64,000 bases of DNA from Flavobacterium branchiicola (GTDB taxonomy: Bacteria; Bacteroidota; Bacteroidia; Flavobacteriales; Flavobacteriaceae), in contig NZ_JAGYWA010000006.1 of NCBI RefSeq assembly GCF_018383905.1, positions 372,001-436,000 of the forward strand, given 5' to 3'. Position 1 is the first letter of the stretch, and each line of letters opens with the position of its first letter. Both the position numbers and the translations under genes were made by a program. Positions 24,658 through 34,066 of this stretch are shown here, one piece after another. The notes below the pieces were generated by a model. It did no database searches. It saw only the letters and a program-made list of their open reading frames with translations, and had not been told where the DNA came from.

Positions 24658-26403
24658 TTAAAAAGAAACATTAAGTCCAAAGTTCAATCCCCATTGAACC
24701 TGATTGAAAGATTGGCTGTTTAAAGGATTTACATAATAATTGACAGCAGGCTCAACAAAAACATTTGTTTTTTTATACACGCGATATTGTACTGTGCTGC
24801 TTAAAGTTGAACCGTAAACAAAATCATTTGCATTTACATTTTTACCAATAGAATAGCCATCTAAAGCAACATTGTTAGAAATTAACTTACCAACAAATCC
24901 TCCGGTGTTTAAAGTAATGTTTGCCTTGTTTTTTGAGAAAATAGCATAGGAAACTTCCAAAGGCATTTCGACATATCGTAAGCTCTGATCTAAATTTCCA
25001 CTTTGAATGTTATCACTTTTTAGTGCATTTTTAGTACTATTAGAAACCAGTACATAATCTTCATTTGTTGCAATTTGCGGAACAGTAGAATTCTGAACTA
25101 AATAATCGCCAGTACCAAAGAAAGCATTGCTTTTTACATTCATATAAGCCACATTTGCAACGCTTTGTCCTAGCTCATTGATTTTGAAGCCAGAAGCAAC
25201 CGCCCATTTCTTAGCGACTTTGTATTTTGTTTTAACCCCGTAACTATTACTTTGTTTAGAATCGTTGACATTACCTAAAGTTCTGTCGTTTTTGTAGTTT
25301 TCTGAACTGGCAACACCCGCAAAAACCTGAACTGCCCATTTGTCTGTTTTGTCTAAAGATTCTTCTTTCTTGTCTTTTTTATCTTTTTTGTTTTCAGGAG
25401 CCTGAGCGATAATTCCTTTTTCTAAATTTTGAAGTTCAGCCAACTGAATAGAATCTTGCTTGCTTAAAGCACTACCAAATCTTGAATTGTTTTTTAGATT
25501 GTTATCTGCAATTGCTTTTTCTGAAGTTGTTTTTTCAGATTTTATTTCAGTACTAAATTCTCTTTTGCTTCCGCTTACAACAGCTTGTTTATCATTTTTA
25601 AACGAGTTTGAAGCGACAGTATTTGATGAATTGTATTTTTCGAAAATTGAATTCGTTGGTAAAGCAGTTGAAGCAGTATTAAAGCTATTTGTTTTACCAG
25701 CCTTAAATGTTTTTTCAGCCAAAACTTTGTCCGCATTTTTCTTTTCAGGATCAGAAACATACATTTTTGAAGCTGAATTAAAAGAGTTTTGCTGTTTAGG
25801 ATAATATCCTTTTTCTGCTACACTTTGATTTTTACTGTTTTTTGATGTGTTTAAATTCGGATGTTTTGAAAACGAATTAAACTGATTTTCTTTTTCTGAA
25901 ACTGAAGTTTTTTGTGCCGATGAATTATTATTAATCTTATTATCCGTACTAACTACTGCTGATTTTGCATTTGAAACAGCAGGATTAGAATTGACATTAG
26001 AATAGGTATTAATTATGGCATTTTTGTCTGTTTGATTTTCAGGATTTTCTACAACTTGTTTTTCTGTTGTATTCGACTTTTGAACGTTGTCATTTTTATT
26101 TTCATCTAAAGTTATTGAGCTTTTATCTTTAGATTCCTTTTGATTTTCGTCTAATACAACACTATTGTTATTGATGATATCACCATTTATAGTTTTAATT
26201 CCTGAGTTTGATGTAAAATATAATACAGAAGGAAGCAGTAAGCCCAGTAAAAGGCATGCCGCAGCTGACCACCAAAGAATTGCTCTTTTCTTCTTTTTAG
26301 GTTTATCTAGTTTTTCTTCAATATTTGCCCACAATTCCGGAGGTGGAATACTTGCGAAGTTTTCCATTGATGAAAAAATATCTTCTATCTTTTCTTTTTT
26401 CAT
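24658..26403 (-). CDS. Dual-membrane anti-sigma-like protein with C-terminal beta-barrel
   Basis: The 581-residue protein has a short cytosolic N-terminus (residues 1-40, SIPPPELWANIEEKLDK), one inner-membrane helix (about 43-65), a roughly 280-residue Asn/Ser/Lys-rich linker and a C-terminal outer-membrane beta-barrel-like domain (about 355-581, ending in GLNFGLNVSF with a terminal Phe). Its start overlaps the ECF sigma stop by four bases (ATGA type). This layout matches the dual membrane-spanning anti-sigma (Dma) class described in Bacteroides, in which one chain links outer-membrane state to a cytosolic sigma factor. The barrel and topology are predictions. Confidence 0.75.
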   Translation of the reverse strand: MKKEKIEDIFSSMENFASIPPPELWANIEEKLDKPKKKKRAILWWSAAACLLLGLLLPSVLYFTSNSGIKTINGDIINNNSVVLDENQKESKDKSSITLDENKNDNVQKSNTTEKQVVENPENQTDKNAIINTYSNVNSNPAVSNAKSAVVSTDNKINNNSSAQKTSVSEKENQFNSFSKHPNLNTSKNSKNQSVAEKGYYPKQQNSFNSASKMYVSDPEKKNADKVLAEKTFKAGKTNSFNTASTALPTNSIFEKYNSSNTVASNSFKNDKQAVVSGSKREFSTEIKSEKTTSEKAIADNNLKNNSRFGSALSKQDSIQLAELQNLEKGIIAQAPENKKDKKDKKEESLDKTDKWAVQVFAGVASSENYKNDRTLGNVNDSKQSNSYGVKTKYKVAKKWAVASGFKINELGQSVANVAYMNVKSNAFFGTGDYLVQNSTVPQIATNEDYVLVSNSTKNALKSDNIQSGNLDQSLRYVEMPLEVSYAIFSKNKANITLNTGGFVGKLISNNVALDGYSIGKNVNANDFVYGSTLSSTVQYRVYKKTNVFVEPAVNYYVNPLNSQSFNQVQWGLNFGLNVSF

Positions 26404-26951
26404 GCTATTTTAAAATTTTTTATGCTCAAAATTCTTTTCTGCAAAATGCCTTTCGCTCTATTTAAATTAGATTTTGATGTTCCTTCAGAAATATTCAGTA
26501 ACTCGGCTATTTCTTTATGTTTCATTTTTTCAAAAACATACAAGTTGAAAACCGTTCGATATTGATCGGGTAAATCCCTTATATATTCTAATAATTTTTC
26601 TTGCTCTATGGGAATAGTATCTAATTCTTCTTCTTCAATAAAATCACTGTCAGGATCAAAGACATCCAGAAAAAAACTTTCTTTTTTCTTTTTATTTAGA
26701 GTTTCTATCAGTTTATTGATAAAAATACGTTTTAGCCAGCCTTCAAAGCTTCCTTCAAATTTGTATTGGCTTATTTTCTGAAAAACGATTACAAATGCTT
26801 CCTGAAAAACATCTTTTGCATCATCTTCATTTTTCATATACTTCAAGCATATACCATACAAAACAGGAGAGAACAACTGATAAATTTTCAGTTGTCCTTC
26901 CCGGTTATTTTGTATGCATAACCTAATGTATTTTTCTAAATCGTCTTTCAA
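26400..26951 (-). CDS. ECF RNA polymerase sigma factor (TTG start)
   Basis: The 183-residue protein has region 2 (GICLKYMKNEDDAKDVFQEA, then FEGSFEGWLKRIFINKLIE) and region 4 (LPDQYRTVFNLYVFEKMKHKEIA, then ISEGTSKSNLNRAKGILQK). No ATG exists upstream of region 2, so the start is TTG at 26951; the next Met is past residue 35. A TATTTTTG box lies about 25 bases upstream. It is translationally coupled to the dual-membrane anti-sigma-like gene and probably controls envelope genes. Confidence 0.88.
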   Translation of the reverse strand: MKDDLEKYIRLCIQNNREGQLKIYQLFSPVLYGICLKYMKNEDDAKDVFQEAFVIVFQKISQYKFEGSFEGWLKRIFINKLIETLNKKKKESFFLDVFDPDSDFIEEEELDTIPIEQEKLLEYIRDLPDQYRTVFNLYVFEKMKHKEIAELLNISEGTSKSNLNRAKGILQKRILSIKNFKIA

Positions 26952-26973
26952 AAAGTGGTATTGTTTGGTTTTG

Positions 26974-26981
26974 CAAAAATA
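26974..26981 (-). promoter_or_regulatory. Flavobacterium -7 box for the second ECF sigma gene
   Basis: TATTTTTG on the minus strand fits TAnnTTTG and would give a leader under 20 bases before the TTG start. No -33 element was found. Confidence 0.4.
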
Positions 26982-27001
26982 GTTTTTATAAACTTAAAAA
27001 A

Positions 27002-27400
27002 CTATCTTTTAAATATACTACGGCTAGCGTCCTGGTTGTTAGTAGCAATTGTTAGATTCTGATTATCAAGTTTTTCTATGATGTATGTCTTGCCTTCAAA
27101 GGTAATCAGGTCATGTTCTGTCTTATCAGAAAAACCAATTCCCTTTTCAATTTGATACGTACTGTTTCTAATTTCTACATCGTTTTTATAAGTAATTACT
27201 CTTCCATCCGGAGTAAAGACAATCTTTTTTGTAAAACCAATTGTTTTAGGAGTTGCAGTATAAGGATTACTCAATCCGCCGGTAGATTTTTCCCATATCC
27301 ATGTATTTACAATTGATGCCGAGTCGTATTTTACTGGTTCCAATGAATATCCGGTAGAGAAAAGTCCAAAGAAAATGAAGAATAAAAAATGTTTTTTCAT
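27002..27400 (-). CDS. Secreted lipocalin-like small protein
   Basis: The 132-residue protein has a signal peptide (FGLFSTGYS) and a single beta-rich domain with the lipocalin-like opening IVNTWIWEKSTGG and IVFTPDGRVITY, common in small secreted proteins of Bacteroidota. There is no lipobox. It follows a PrcB-domain lipoprotein gene by 7 bases and is probably co-transcribed. Ligand unknown. Confidence 0.7.
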   Translation of the reverse strand: MKKHFLFFIFFGLFSTGYSLEPVKYDSASIVNTWIWEKSTGGLSNPYTATPKTIGFTKKIVFTPDGRVITYKNDVEIRNSTYQIEKGIGFSDKTEHDLITFEGKTYIIEKLDNQNLTIATNNQDASRSIFKR

Positions 27401-27407
27401 AATACGA

Positions 27408-28283
27408 TTATTTTAAGCTTTCGATTTTATCTTTAATTGCTTTCTTAAAAGTTTTTATTTCTGCACTTTGGTCATCAGTATCAGCATTGTCTATGTAAAC
27501 TTTGGTAACAATGTTTCCTTGACGCAATTGAAAGTAAATTCCACCCTGATCTGCAGCATCAGGAGAACCATATGTTTTTGTTTGCCCTTTAAGGCTTAAA
27601 ATTTCTGCAGGGACATTTTTAAGGAACGCAGAATATTCCCCTTTTTTAATTAGGCTTGTAGATTTGTACTGCTCGAATTCATATTTTCCAGCTACAACAT
27701 TTTGAAATTTCATTACATTGAAATTGTTTAACTGAAAGAATTTTTGGCAATCAGGACCAGTACAATAAGTAGCATAAGTTCCTACTATAATATTGTCTGA
27801 GTTTTCATTAACTTTATTAAAAACGATAGGTTTATTTGTTAATGGTATTAATATAAAATCTGATGGATAAGTTGGAGTTTGTAAAATTACTTCGCCGGCT
27901 TGTGGGCTGCTTTCATAAAAATTAATCACCATTTGACAGTTGTTTTCAACAATCGAAGTCATTTTTATACCGTAGCCATTTGTAGGTTTCACTCCCGAAA
28001 AAATTCCTACCAGTAAATTTTTTGTAAAATCAATAGTTGGATCACTTGGAACCGTACAGGTATTTTCGTGTTTTGTAAAGTATTGATCTACTTTTTCTTG
28101 TGAACCTAAAACTACAGCAACCGGATTTGTTGGCAAAGATTTTACACTATAATTGCATAAAAGTGGAAACCCTGTAAAAGCTACATCTTCATTTGCACCA
28201 CAATCAGTATTTATGTCATCATTATTAAGAGAACAAGCACTGAATCCAAAAGCTATAAATAAGCTCAACATTAATTTTTTCAT
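27408..28283 (-). CDS. PrcB-like domain lipoprotein
   Basis: The 291-residue lipoprotein (FSACSLNNDD, Cys17) contains one PrcB C-terminal-type domain at about residues 85-160: DFTKNLLVGIFSGVKPTNGYGI, here crossing a strand turn, then SSPQAGEVILQTPTYPSDFI. In Treponema, PrcB is part of the dentilisin protease complex; elsewhere the domain is of unknown role. The C-terminal half has a second beta-rich unit (YFQLRQGNIVTKVYIDN). It forms a two-gene unit with the lipocalin-like gene. Its function here is unknown. Confidence 0.75.
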   Translation of the reverse strand: MKKLMLSLFIAFGFSACSLNNDDINTDCGANEDVAFTGFPLLCNYSVKSLPTNPVAVVLGSQEKVDQYFTKHENTCTVPSDPTIDFTKNLLVGIFSGVKPTNGYGIKMTSIVENNCQMVINFYESSPQAGEVILQTPTYPSDFILIPLTNKPIVFNKVNENSDNIIVGTYATYCTGPDCQKFFQLNNFNVMKFQNVVAGKYEFEQYKSTSLIKKGEYSAFLKNVPAEILSLKGQTKTYGSPDAADQGGIYFQLRQGNIVTKVYIDNADTDDQSAEIKTFKKAIKDKIESLK

Positions 28284-28468
28284 GATAATATTTTAATACG
28301 TTATACTAGATAGATGGCATTCTGTTTAAATGGTTGCGTAGAAGTTTTTTTTTATTTGATTTTTTTTAATGTTTAGTTTGTTTAGAATCAGGACTTATTC
28401 GTGAAATTTTTATTTTAAGACTAAGTACTACGTATTATTGCGTACTTTTACTTAAAAAAAACGTAGTT

Positions 28469-29842
28469 ATGTTCGACTTTATTCCGCTTTTAGCAGCATT
28501 TGTAATCGCTCTTTTTCTTGGGATTTTCTTGGGAAAAATGTTCTTTTCGGTAAAAGCGCAGTCAGAAAAAGTTAGTTTGGAAGAAAGATTGAATGCAAAT
28601 GTCAATCAATTGCAAATGCAGAAAGAACAAACTGAAAACGACAGGAATAATTTTAATAAACAGCTTCAGTTACTGAATGCTGAGAAAGAAAATATAAGAA
28701 CAGAAAAAGATAGTCTGGCAATTCAGCTTTCTAAAAAAGAAGTCGATTTTGAGAATTTATGGGAGCGTCATAAAGAACAGAAAAATGAAATAACAGTGCT
28801 TCAGGAAAAATTCACCAAAGAATTTGAAAATCTGGCCAATAAAATCCTGGAAGAGAAATCAGCAAAATTTACAGAACAGAATAGCGAAAACATGAAAAAT
28901 ATCTTGTTGCCGCTGCAAGATAAAATTCAGGGATTTGAGCAAAAAGTAGAGCAGACGCATAAAGAAAGTATCGATTATCATGCAGCACTTCGTCAGCAAA
29001 TTGTAGGATTGAGTGAGATGAATGCACAAATGAGCAAGGAAACCTTAAACTTAACCAAAGCGCTAAAAGGAGACAGTAAAATGCAGGGAAATTGGGGAGA
29101 ACTTGTTTTAGAACGCGTCCTTGAAAAATCAGGTTTAGAGAAAGGTCGTGAATATGATGTGCAGCAAAGTTTTGTAAATAGTGAAGGCAATCGTGTTTTT
29201 CCTGATGTTGTAATCAATTTACCCGATGGCAAAAAAATGATTGTAGACTCGAAGGTTTCTTTGGTTGCGTATGAAAAATGGATCAATGAGGAATCGGAAA
29301 TTCTTAAAACAGATTTACTTCGCGAACATGTAAATTCGATTAAAAGGCATGTTGAACAACTCGGTAATAAAAATTATCACGACTTGTATCAAATAGAAAG
29401 TCCTGATTTTGTATTGCTTTTTATTCCGATGGAACCTGCCTTTGCAATTGCTTTAAATGAAGATCCGGCTTTATACACCAAAGCATTCGATAAAAATATT
29501 GTGATTGTTACGCCAAGTACTTTACTGGCAACTTTAAGAACAATTGACAGTATGTGGACGAACCAGAAGCAACAGGAAAACGCATTTGAAATTGCCAGAC
29601 AAGCAGGTGCCTTATATGATAAATTTGAAGGATTTGTTAGTGACCTGGTCAGAATTGGAAATAAAATAAAAGATACTAAAACCGAGTACGAAGCTGCGAT
29701 GAACAAATTAGTTGACGGAAAAGGCAATTTGATCTCGAGTGTAGAGCGACTAAAAAAAATGGGAGCAAAGGCAAAAAAAGCACTTCCTGAAAGTATTATT
29801 GCCCGCGCTTCAAATGACGACGAAAACCAATTTTTAAATTAG
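28469..29842 (+). CDS. rmuC: DNA recombination protein RmuC
   Basis: The 457-residue protein has an N-terminal membrane anchor (residues 5-24), a long coiled coil (about 30-190) and the RmuC nuclease-like core: GNWGELVLERVLEKSGLEKG, FPDVVINLPDGKKMIVDSKV and VTPSTLLATLRTID. RmuC limits inversions and rearrangements at short inverted repeats in E. coli, and the core belongs to the restriction-endonuclease-like fold. A 124-bp palindromic element begins 7 bases after its stop codon. Confidence 0.93.
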   Translation: MFDFIPLLAAFVIALFLGIFLGKMFFSVKAQSEKVSLEERLNANVNQLQMQKEQTENDRNNFNKQLQLLNAEKENIRTEKDSLAIQLSKKEVDFENLWERHKEQKNEITVLQEKFTKEFENLANKILEEKSAKFTEQNSENMKNILLPLQDKIQGFEQKVEQTHKESIDYHAALRQQIVGLSEMNAQMSKETLNLTKALKGDSKMQGNWGELVLERVLEKSGLEKGREYDVQQSFVNSEGNRVFPDVVINLPDGKKMIVDSKVSLVAYEKWINEESEILKTDLLREHVNSIKRHVEQLGNKNYHDLYQIESPDFVLLFIPMEPAFAIALNEDPALYTKAFDKNIVIVTPSTLLATLRTIDSMWTNQKQQENAFEIARQAGALYDKFEGFVSDLVRIGNKIKDTKTEYEAAMNKLVDGKGNLISSVERLKKMGAKAKKALPESIIARASNDDENQFLN

Positions 29843-29848
29843 AATTTT

Positions 29849-29972
29849 AACACATAGAAACATAAGATTTAGGATTGCGTAATAAGTCGTTTCATTCGCA
29901 TAGCTATGTGTTAGAAACGAGTTTCTTTCCATAATCTTTCAAAAAAAACAAAATCTATGTTTCTATGTGTTT
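29849..29972. repeat. Palindromic element, gene-less copy B
   Basis: The ends are AACACATAGAAACATAAG at 29849 and CTATGTTTCTATGTGTTT ending at 29972. The centre has CATAGCTATGTG flanked by CGTTTC on the left and GAAACG on the right, then GAAACGAGTTTC. It has the same architecture as the gene-carrying copy at 15669 and the copies at 36839 (reversed) and 44717. It lies between rmuC and a thioesterase gene. Confidence 0.85.
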
Positions 29973-30067
29973 AAAAAATATACGTAACAGAATAAAAATC
30001 ATGTTAACCTTTTTTAATCTGTGGCAAAAAAATAAACTAAACTATTAAGATAATACCAAAAACAAAC

Positions 30068-30616
30068 ATGACTACAGATTTTAAACCCGTTTCATCCTCA
30101 AAGATTAGTATTTCAGAATTGATGCTGCCATCGCATACTAACTTTAGCGGTAAAATTCACGGAGGATATATTTTGCAATTACTGGATCAGATCGCATTTG
30201 CATCGGCATCAAAATTTTCAGGGAACTATTGTGTAACCGCTTCTGTTGATACAGTAAACTTTTTAAAACCAATTGAAGTTGGTGAACTGGTAACAATGAA
30301 AGCTTCTGTAAATTATGTAGGGCGCAGCTCTATGGTAGTTGGAATTCGTGTTGAAGCAGAGAACATTCAAACCGGAGCAATTAAACATTGTAATTCGTCT
30401 TATTTTACCATGGTGGCAAAAGATAAAGAAGGAAAAAGTGTTCAGGTACCGGGGCTTATTTTATCTAATCTGGAAGAAGTTCGTCGTTTTAGAAAAGCAA
30501 TAAAACATATCGAAATTAAAAAAGAGATAGAAGAGCACGAAAAAATTGCCAATATTAGTTCAATCGAAGATTTAGCGAGTTTAGATAAATACAATGTTCT
30601 TCTTGAAATCAGCTAA
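30068..30616 (+). CDS. Acyl-CoA thioesterase (hotdog fold)
   Basis: The 182-residue protein contains the acyl-CoA hydrolase signature LPSHTNFSGKIHGGYILQLL (residues 20-40), with Asn25 and Asp41 the likely catalytic pair, and TASVDTVNFLKPIEVGELV on the central strands. It hydrolyses acyl-CoA to free acid and CoA; chain-length preference is not readable. It precedes a VOC-family gene by 41 bases in the same direction. Confidence 0.9.
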   Translation: MTTDFKPVSSSKISISELMLPSHTNFSGKIHGGYILQLLDQIAFASASKFSGNYCVTASVDTVNFLKPIEVGELVTMKASVNYVGRSSMVVGIRVEAENIQTGAIKHCNSSYFTMVAKDKEGKSVQVPGLILSNLEEVRRFRKAIKHIEIKKEIEEHEKIANISSIEDLASLDKYNVLLEIS

Positions 30617-30657
30617 TTTTTCCTATCTTTAATTAATACGCATTAAATAAAGAAATC

Positions 30658-31053
30658 ATGGTAAAATTTGGATATACAATTTTGTACGTTGAAGACGTAG
30701 AAAAATCAATAGCGTTTTATGAAAACGTATTTGGATTTACAAGAAAATTTATAAGTCCGGGTAGCGATTATGGCGAACTGAATACAGGTGAAACAACTAT
30801 TTCTTTTGCATCAAAAAAACTTGCCGCTCAAAACTTAAAAGAAGGCTTTCTTGAAAGTAATCTGGAGGATAAACCTTTTGCAATAGAATTAGGTTTTATT
30901 ACAGATGAAGTGGGAGAGCTAGTTCAAAAAGCAACTTCGTTTGGAGCCGTATTAGTAACAGAACCTGCTAAAAAACCATGGGGACAAATTGTTGCTTACG
31001 TGAGAGATACAGATGGTTTTTTAATTGAGATTTGTACAGAAGTAGAAGGGTAG
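30658..31053 (+). CDS. VOC-family (glyoxalase-like) protein
   Basis: The 131-residue protein has two beta-alpha-beta-beta-beta units typical of the vicinal oxygen chelate superfamily: ILYVEDVEKSIAFYENVFGF at the start, and GQIVAYVRDTDGFLIEICTE at the end, where Glu is a usual metal ligand. Members include glyoxalases, dioxygenases and resistance proteins, and the substrate cannot be told here. Confidence 0.85.
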   Translation: MVKFGYTILYVEDVEKSIAFYENVFGFTRKFISPGSDYGELNTGETTISFASKKLAAQNLKEGFLESNLEDKPFAIELGFITDEVGELVQKATSFGAVLVTEPAKKPWGQIVAYVRDTDGFLIEICTEVEG

Positions 31054-31072
31054 GAATTAATGTTTTATTAGA

Positions 31073-31525
31073 ATGAAATACATAAAAAGTAAACCTTATA
31101 TTCTATTTTTGGCAGTAATAATAATTGTTTTGAGCTTTGGCTTTTACAAAGGAAGAGAAGATGTTGTTATCAATATTTATGATACTTATTTTATTATTTC
31201 ATATAAACATCTGGCAATACTTTTGTCTGTTGTTTATGGATTCCTAGCATTGTTATATTTTGGACTTTCGAAATTGAATTTTAAGTTATTCAACTGGATA
31301 ACCATTTTTCATATCTCAGTAAGCATAATTGGTTTATTTGCGATTTTCATTTTGTCTAAATTAGTACGGGAAAATGTGCCAGGCGACATGACTACATTTT
31401 GGAATAATATAAATTTCAACGAAAAAATAGAATATGGAATAGGGCTTTCTATTATTTTAATAATAGGGGCTCAGATTTTATTTTTAATTAATGTAACTTA
31501 TGCTTTGGTTAAGAAGATTATTTAA
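31073..31525 (+). CDS. Four-helix membrane protein of unknown function
   Basis: The 150-residue protein has four hydrophobic segments (about residues 8-25, 42-62, 72-95 and 122-145). The first loop contains NIYDTYFIISYKHLA, reminiscent of cytochrome-oxidase-like or NorB-like membrane fragments (an IYDTYF motif is seen in several small Bacteroidota membrane proteins), but no heme ligand set is visible. It follows the VOC gene by 19 bases. No function is assigned. Confidence 0.65.
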   Translation: MKYIKSKPYILFLAVIIIVLSFGFYKGREDVVINIYDTYFIISYKHLAILLSVVYGFLALLYFGLSKLNFKLFNWITIFHISVSIIGLFAIFILSKLVRENVPGDMTTFWNNINFNEKIEYGIGLSIILIIGAQILFLINVTYALVKKII

Positions 31526-31746
31526 ACCTGATTCATTTTTATTTAATTGAAATATTCACAAATATTTAGGACAAATTCAGAAACTTTGTACAGAGAAATT
31601 ACGTAACTTTAAGTATATAATTAATTGGTTATGGAATATTTCACGGAGTACTGCCATTCTATTTTTAAGCCTTTATCTTAAGTTCTGATTTTTCTCTTCT
31701 TAAAATAAAAAAATCGAATGACATAATTGTTTAACTGTTAACGATT

Positions 31747-32286
31747 ATGAAAAGAACTACTTTATTAATTTTACTTTTTACCACATTTTCAATACTTGCT
31801 CAAAATAAATTCAGAACCAATTCTGCGGTTGTAAATTTTGAGGCCTCAGTACCTTTTTTTGAAGAAGTAAAAGCGGTAAATAAGCTGGGAACTATTGTTC
31901 TTGAACCTTCAACAAGTACTTTGATTTGTACTGTTATTATCAAAGATTTTCGGTTTAAAATGGATTTAATGCAAGAACATTTTAATGATAATTATATCGA
32001 AAGTCATCGTTATCCAAAAGCGGTTTTTAAAGGTAAAATCGAAAAATTTGATTTAAAAAATATCGATGAAACTGAAAAAGAATTCGATATAAAGGGAAAA
32101 CTATATCTACATGGAAAATCAAAGATTATCGAAGTAAAAGCATTAATAAAAAAAGTGCCCGAAGGAATTCAGATTGTGTCTACTTTTCCACTTTCCGTAT
32201 CCGACTTTAATATTGAAATTCCATATGTTGTTGCCAATAAAATTTCAAAAACAGTGCAGACTGATTTGACAGGAATAATGAAATGA
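31747..32286 (+). CDS. YceI-family secreted protein
   Basis: The 179-residue protein has a signal peptide (FSILAQ) and the YceI lipocalin-like barrel: SAVVNFEASVPF, then MQEHFNDNYIESHRYPKAVF and LYLHGKSKIIEV. YceI proteins bind isoprenoid-like lipids in the periplasm. The motif FNDNYIESHRYPKA replaces the common LRSEDFFDVEKYPEI form but keeps the strand order. The 220-base gap upstream holds no recognisable element. Confidence 0.85.
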   Translation: MKRTTLLILLFTTFSILAQNKFRTNSAVVNFEASVPFFEEVKAVNKLGTIVLEPSTSTLICTVIIKDFRFKMDLMQEHFNDNYIESHRYPKAVFKGKIEKFDLKNIDETEKEFDIKGKLYLHGKSKIIEVKALIKKVPEGIQIVSTFPLSVSDFNIEIPYVVANKISKTVQTDLTGIMK

Positions 32287-32394
32287 ACTGCCAAAAACAT
32301 AAACTACAAATTCTAAAGATTTTTTGGGAGATTTAAAAACTGGATAGCAACATTATAAACTCTTTTAAAATCTGGAGAATTTGTTGTTTTATGT

Positions 32395-33306
32395 TTAGTT
32401 CAAACAGCTTACAAGTGTGCGTTCTAAATCTGTAAACTGAAATTCGAAACCTTCTTTTTGTATTTTTTCAGATGAAACTCTTTGCCCTTTTAAGACGGCA
32501 ACACTCATTTCACCCAAAATAATTTTTAATACAAATGCCGGAACTTTAGGCATCCAAATGGTATAGCCATATAAATGCGCCAGTGTTTTAGAAAATTTAG
32601 CATTCGTTATGTTATCTGTTACTGCTGCATTATAAGGCCCATGCATTTTCTTGTCTGAAACTGCTTTACAATAAATCTGGCATAAATCTTCAATATGAAT
32701 CCAGGGTAGATATTGTTTTCCTGTTCCTAAAACAGCACCAAATCCGGCCTTAAAATTTGGAGCCACTTTTTTCATAAAACCTTGATCTTTACCCAAAACA
32801 ATTCCGGTTCTTATTTTTACCGTACGAATTCCTAGTTGTTCTATTTTTTCTACTTCATTTTCCCAAACCTGACACGTTCTTCCTAAAAAATCGTTTACAG
32901 GAGGCGTTTCTTCGGTACATATTTTATGGCTCGTAATTGCGCCATAAATACCAACTGCCGATGCCGAAATAAAAGCATTAAGTTTTTTATTGTGTTTTTC
33001 TAAAACAGAAAATATTAAATCGATGGGTTTTGTGCGACTTTCAAGAATGGCTCTTTTTCGTCTGTTTGTCCATCTTTTTTCAACAATTCCTTCGCCGGCA
33101 AGATGAATAATATAATCGGCATTTAAAACCGCATTTTCATCTATAAAGCCTTTTTTTAAATCCCATTTGTAGTACGTAATGGTTGGTGTGTTTTCTTGTA
33201 CAGACCGACTTAAAACAGACACAGAATACCCAGCTTCAATTAGAACATTTGTCAGGTGTTTTCCAATGAATCCATTTCCGCCCGTTAAAAGAACATTTTG
33301 AGTCAT
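32395..33306 (-). CDS. TIGR01777-family NAD-dependent epimerase-like oxidoreductase
   Basis: The 303-residue protein has the Rossmann motif LTGGNGFIGKHL (residues 7-18), IHLAGEGIVEKRWT, AFISASAVGIYG and GTGKQYLPWIHIEDL, characteristic of TIGR01777 (YfcH/SDR39U1). The reaction is unknown. Such genes often occur in bacterial light-response clusters with photolyase, SRPBCC and MerR/CarH genes, and those genes lie 2-9 kb to the right here, though other genes and both strands intervene. Confidence 0.87.
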   Translation of the reverse strand: MTQNVLLTGGNGFIGKHLTNVLIEAGYSVSVLSRSVQENTPTITYYKWDLKKGFIDENAVLNADYIIHLAGEGIVEKRWTNRRKRAILESRTKPIDLIFSVLEKHNKKLNAFISASAVGIYGAITSHKICTEETPPVNDFLGRTCQVWENEVEKIEQLGIRTVKIRTGIVLGKDQGFMKKVAPNFKAGFGAVLGTGKQYLPWIHIEDLCQIYCKAVSDKKMHGPYNAAVTDNITNAKFSKTLAHLYGYTIWMPKVPAFVLKIILGEMSVAVLKGQRVSSEKIQKEGFEFQFTDLERTLVSCLN

Positions 33307-33403
33307 AATAGTTTATAATATATTTAACAGCCGATCTTGTTTAAGGATAAGTAAAGGTACTTAAACATTGCTTACCTTTAGGGCAAATTCTAAATTTAAT
33401 AAA

Positions 33404-34066
33404 ATGGCAACTAAAAAAAAGACTATAACCAGAGATGATATTGTTTCTAAATATATGAATGACGTTTTAGAAAAAGGCCAAAAACCAAAATCGGTTTATC
33501 ATTTCGCTAAAGAAAATGATTTTGAAGAAACCGAATTTTATACTTTTTTTGGAACACTGGAAGGTTTAGAAAAAGAGATATTCAGATTGTTTTTTGCTAA
33601 TACAATTGATCTTTTACATAAAAATGAAGAATATCTGCAATATGATATGAAGAATAAAATGCTGAGTTTTTATTTTACTTTCTTCGAAATTCTAACAGCA
33701 AACAGAAGTTACGTTTTACAATCTTTAAAACTCGACAGAAATCCCCTTAAAAATTTAGTACAACTGACTTCGCTTCGTGAGGTATTTAAAGAATATGTTG
33801 CTGAAATTCTTACGGACGATTACAGACTTGAGCAGGAAAAATTTCAAAAATTTCAGGAAAAAGCCCTTCAGGAAAGTGCTTGGCTTCAATTAATGATGAC
33901 GATAAAATTCTGGATGGACGATGAATCTGCTGCTTTTGAGAAAACAGATATTTTTATCGAAAAATCGGTTAATGCTTCATTCGAATTAATGAATGTGGCA
34001 CCAATGAATCATTTAATAGACTTTGGAAAATTTCTGTTTAAAGAAAAAATATACGCTAGACAATGA
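33404..34066 (+). CDS. TetR-family transcriptional regulator
   Basis: The 220-residue protein has an N-terminal TetR-like helix-turn-helix (TRDDIVSKYMNDVLEKG, then KSVYHFAKENDFEETEFYTF, residues about 8-50) and an all-helical C-terminal domain. The HTH is divergent, as in the TetR genes that accompany ABC1 kinases in flavobacteria. ATG at 33404 is chosen over an in-frame TTG at 33368, because the HTH begins soon after it. The stop codon overlaps the ABC1 kinase start (ATGA), so the two are coupled. Confidence 0.78.
   Translation: MATKKKTITRDDIVSKYMNDVLEKGQKPKSVYHFAKENDFEETEFYTFFGTLEGLEKEIFRLFFANTIDLLHKNEEYLQYDMKNKMLSFYFTFFEILTANRSYVLQSLKLDRNPLKNLVQLTSLREVFKEYVAEILTDDYRLEQEKFQKFQEKALQESAWLQLMMTIKFWMDDESAAFEKTDIFIEKSVNASFELMNVAPMNHLIDFGKFLFKEKIYARQ

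Noticed and set aside
25460..25804. 114-codon plus-strand ORF
   Set aside because: It is antisense to the low-complexity linker of the dual-membrane anti-sigma-like protein, which creates long open frames.
31526..31746. Possible leader peptide MEYFTEYCHSIFKPLS before the YceI gene
   Set aside because: Sixteen codons without a matching attenuator hairpin or promoter; not enough evidence.
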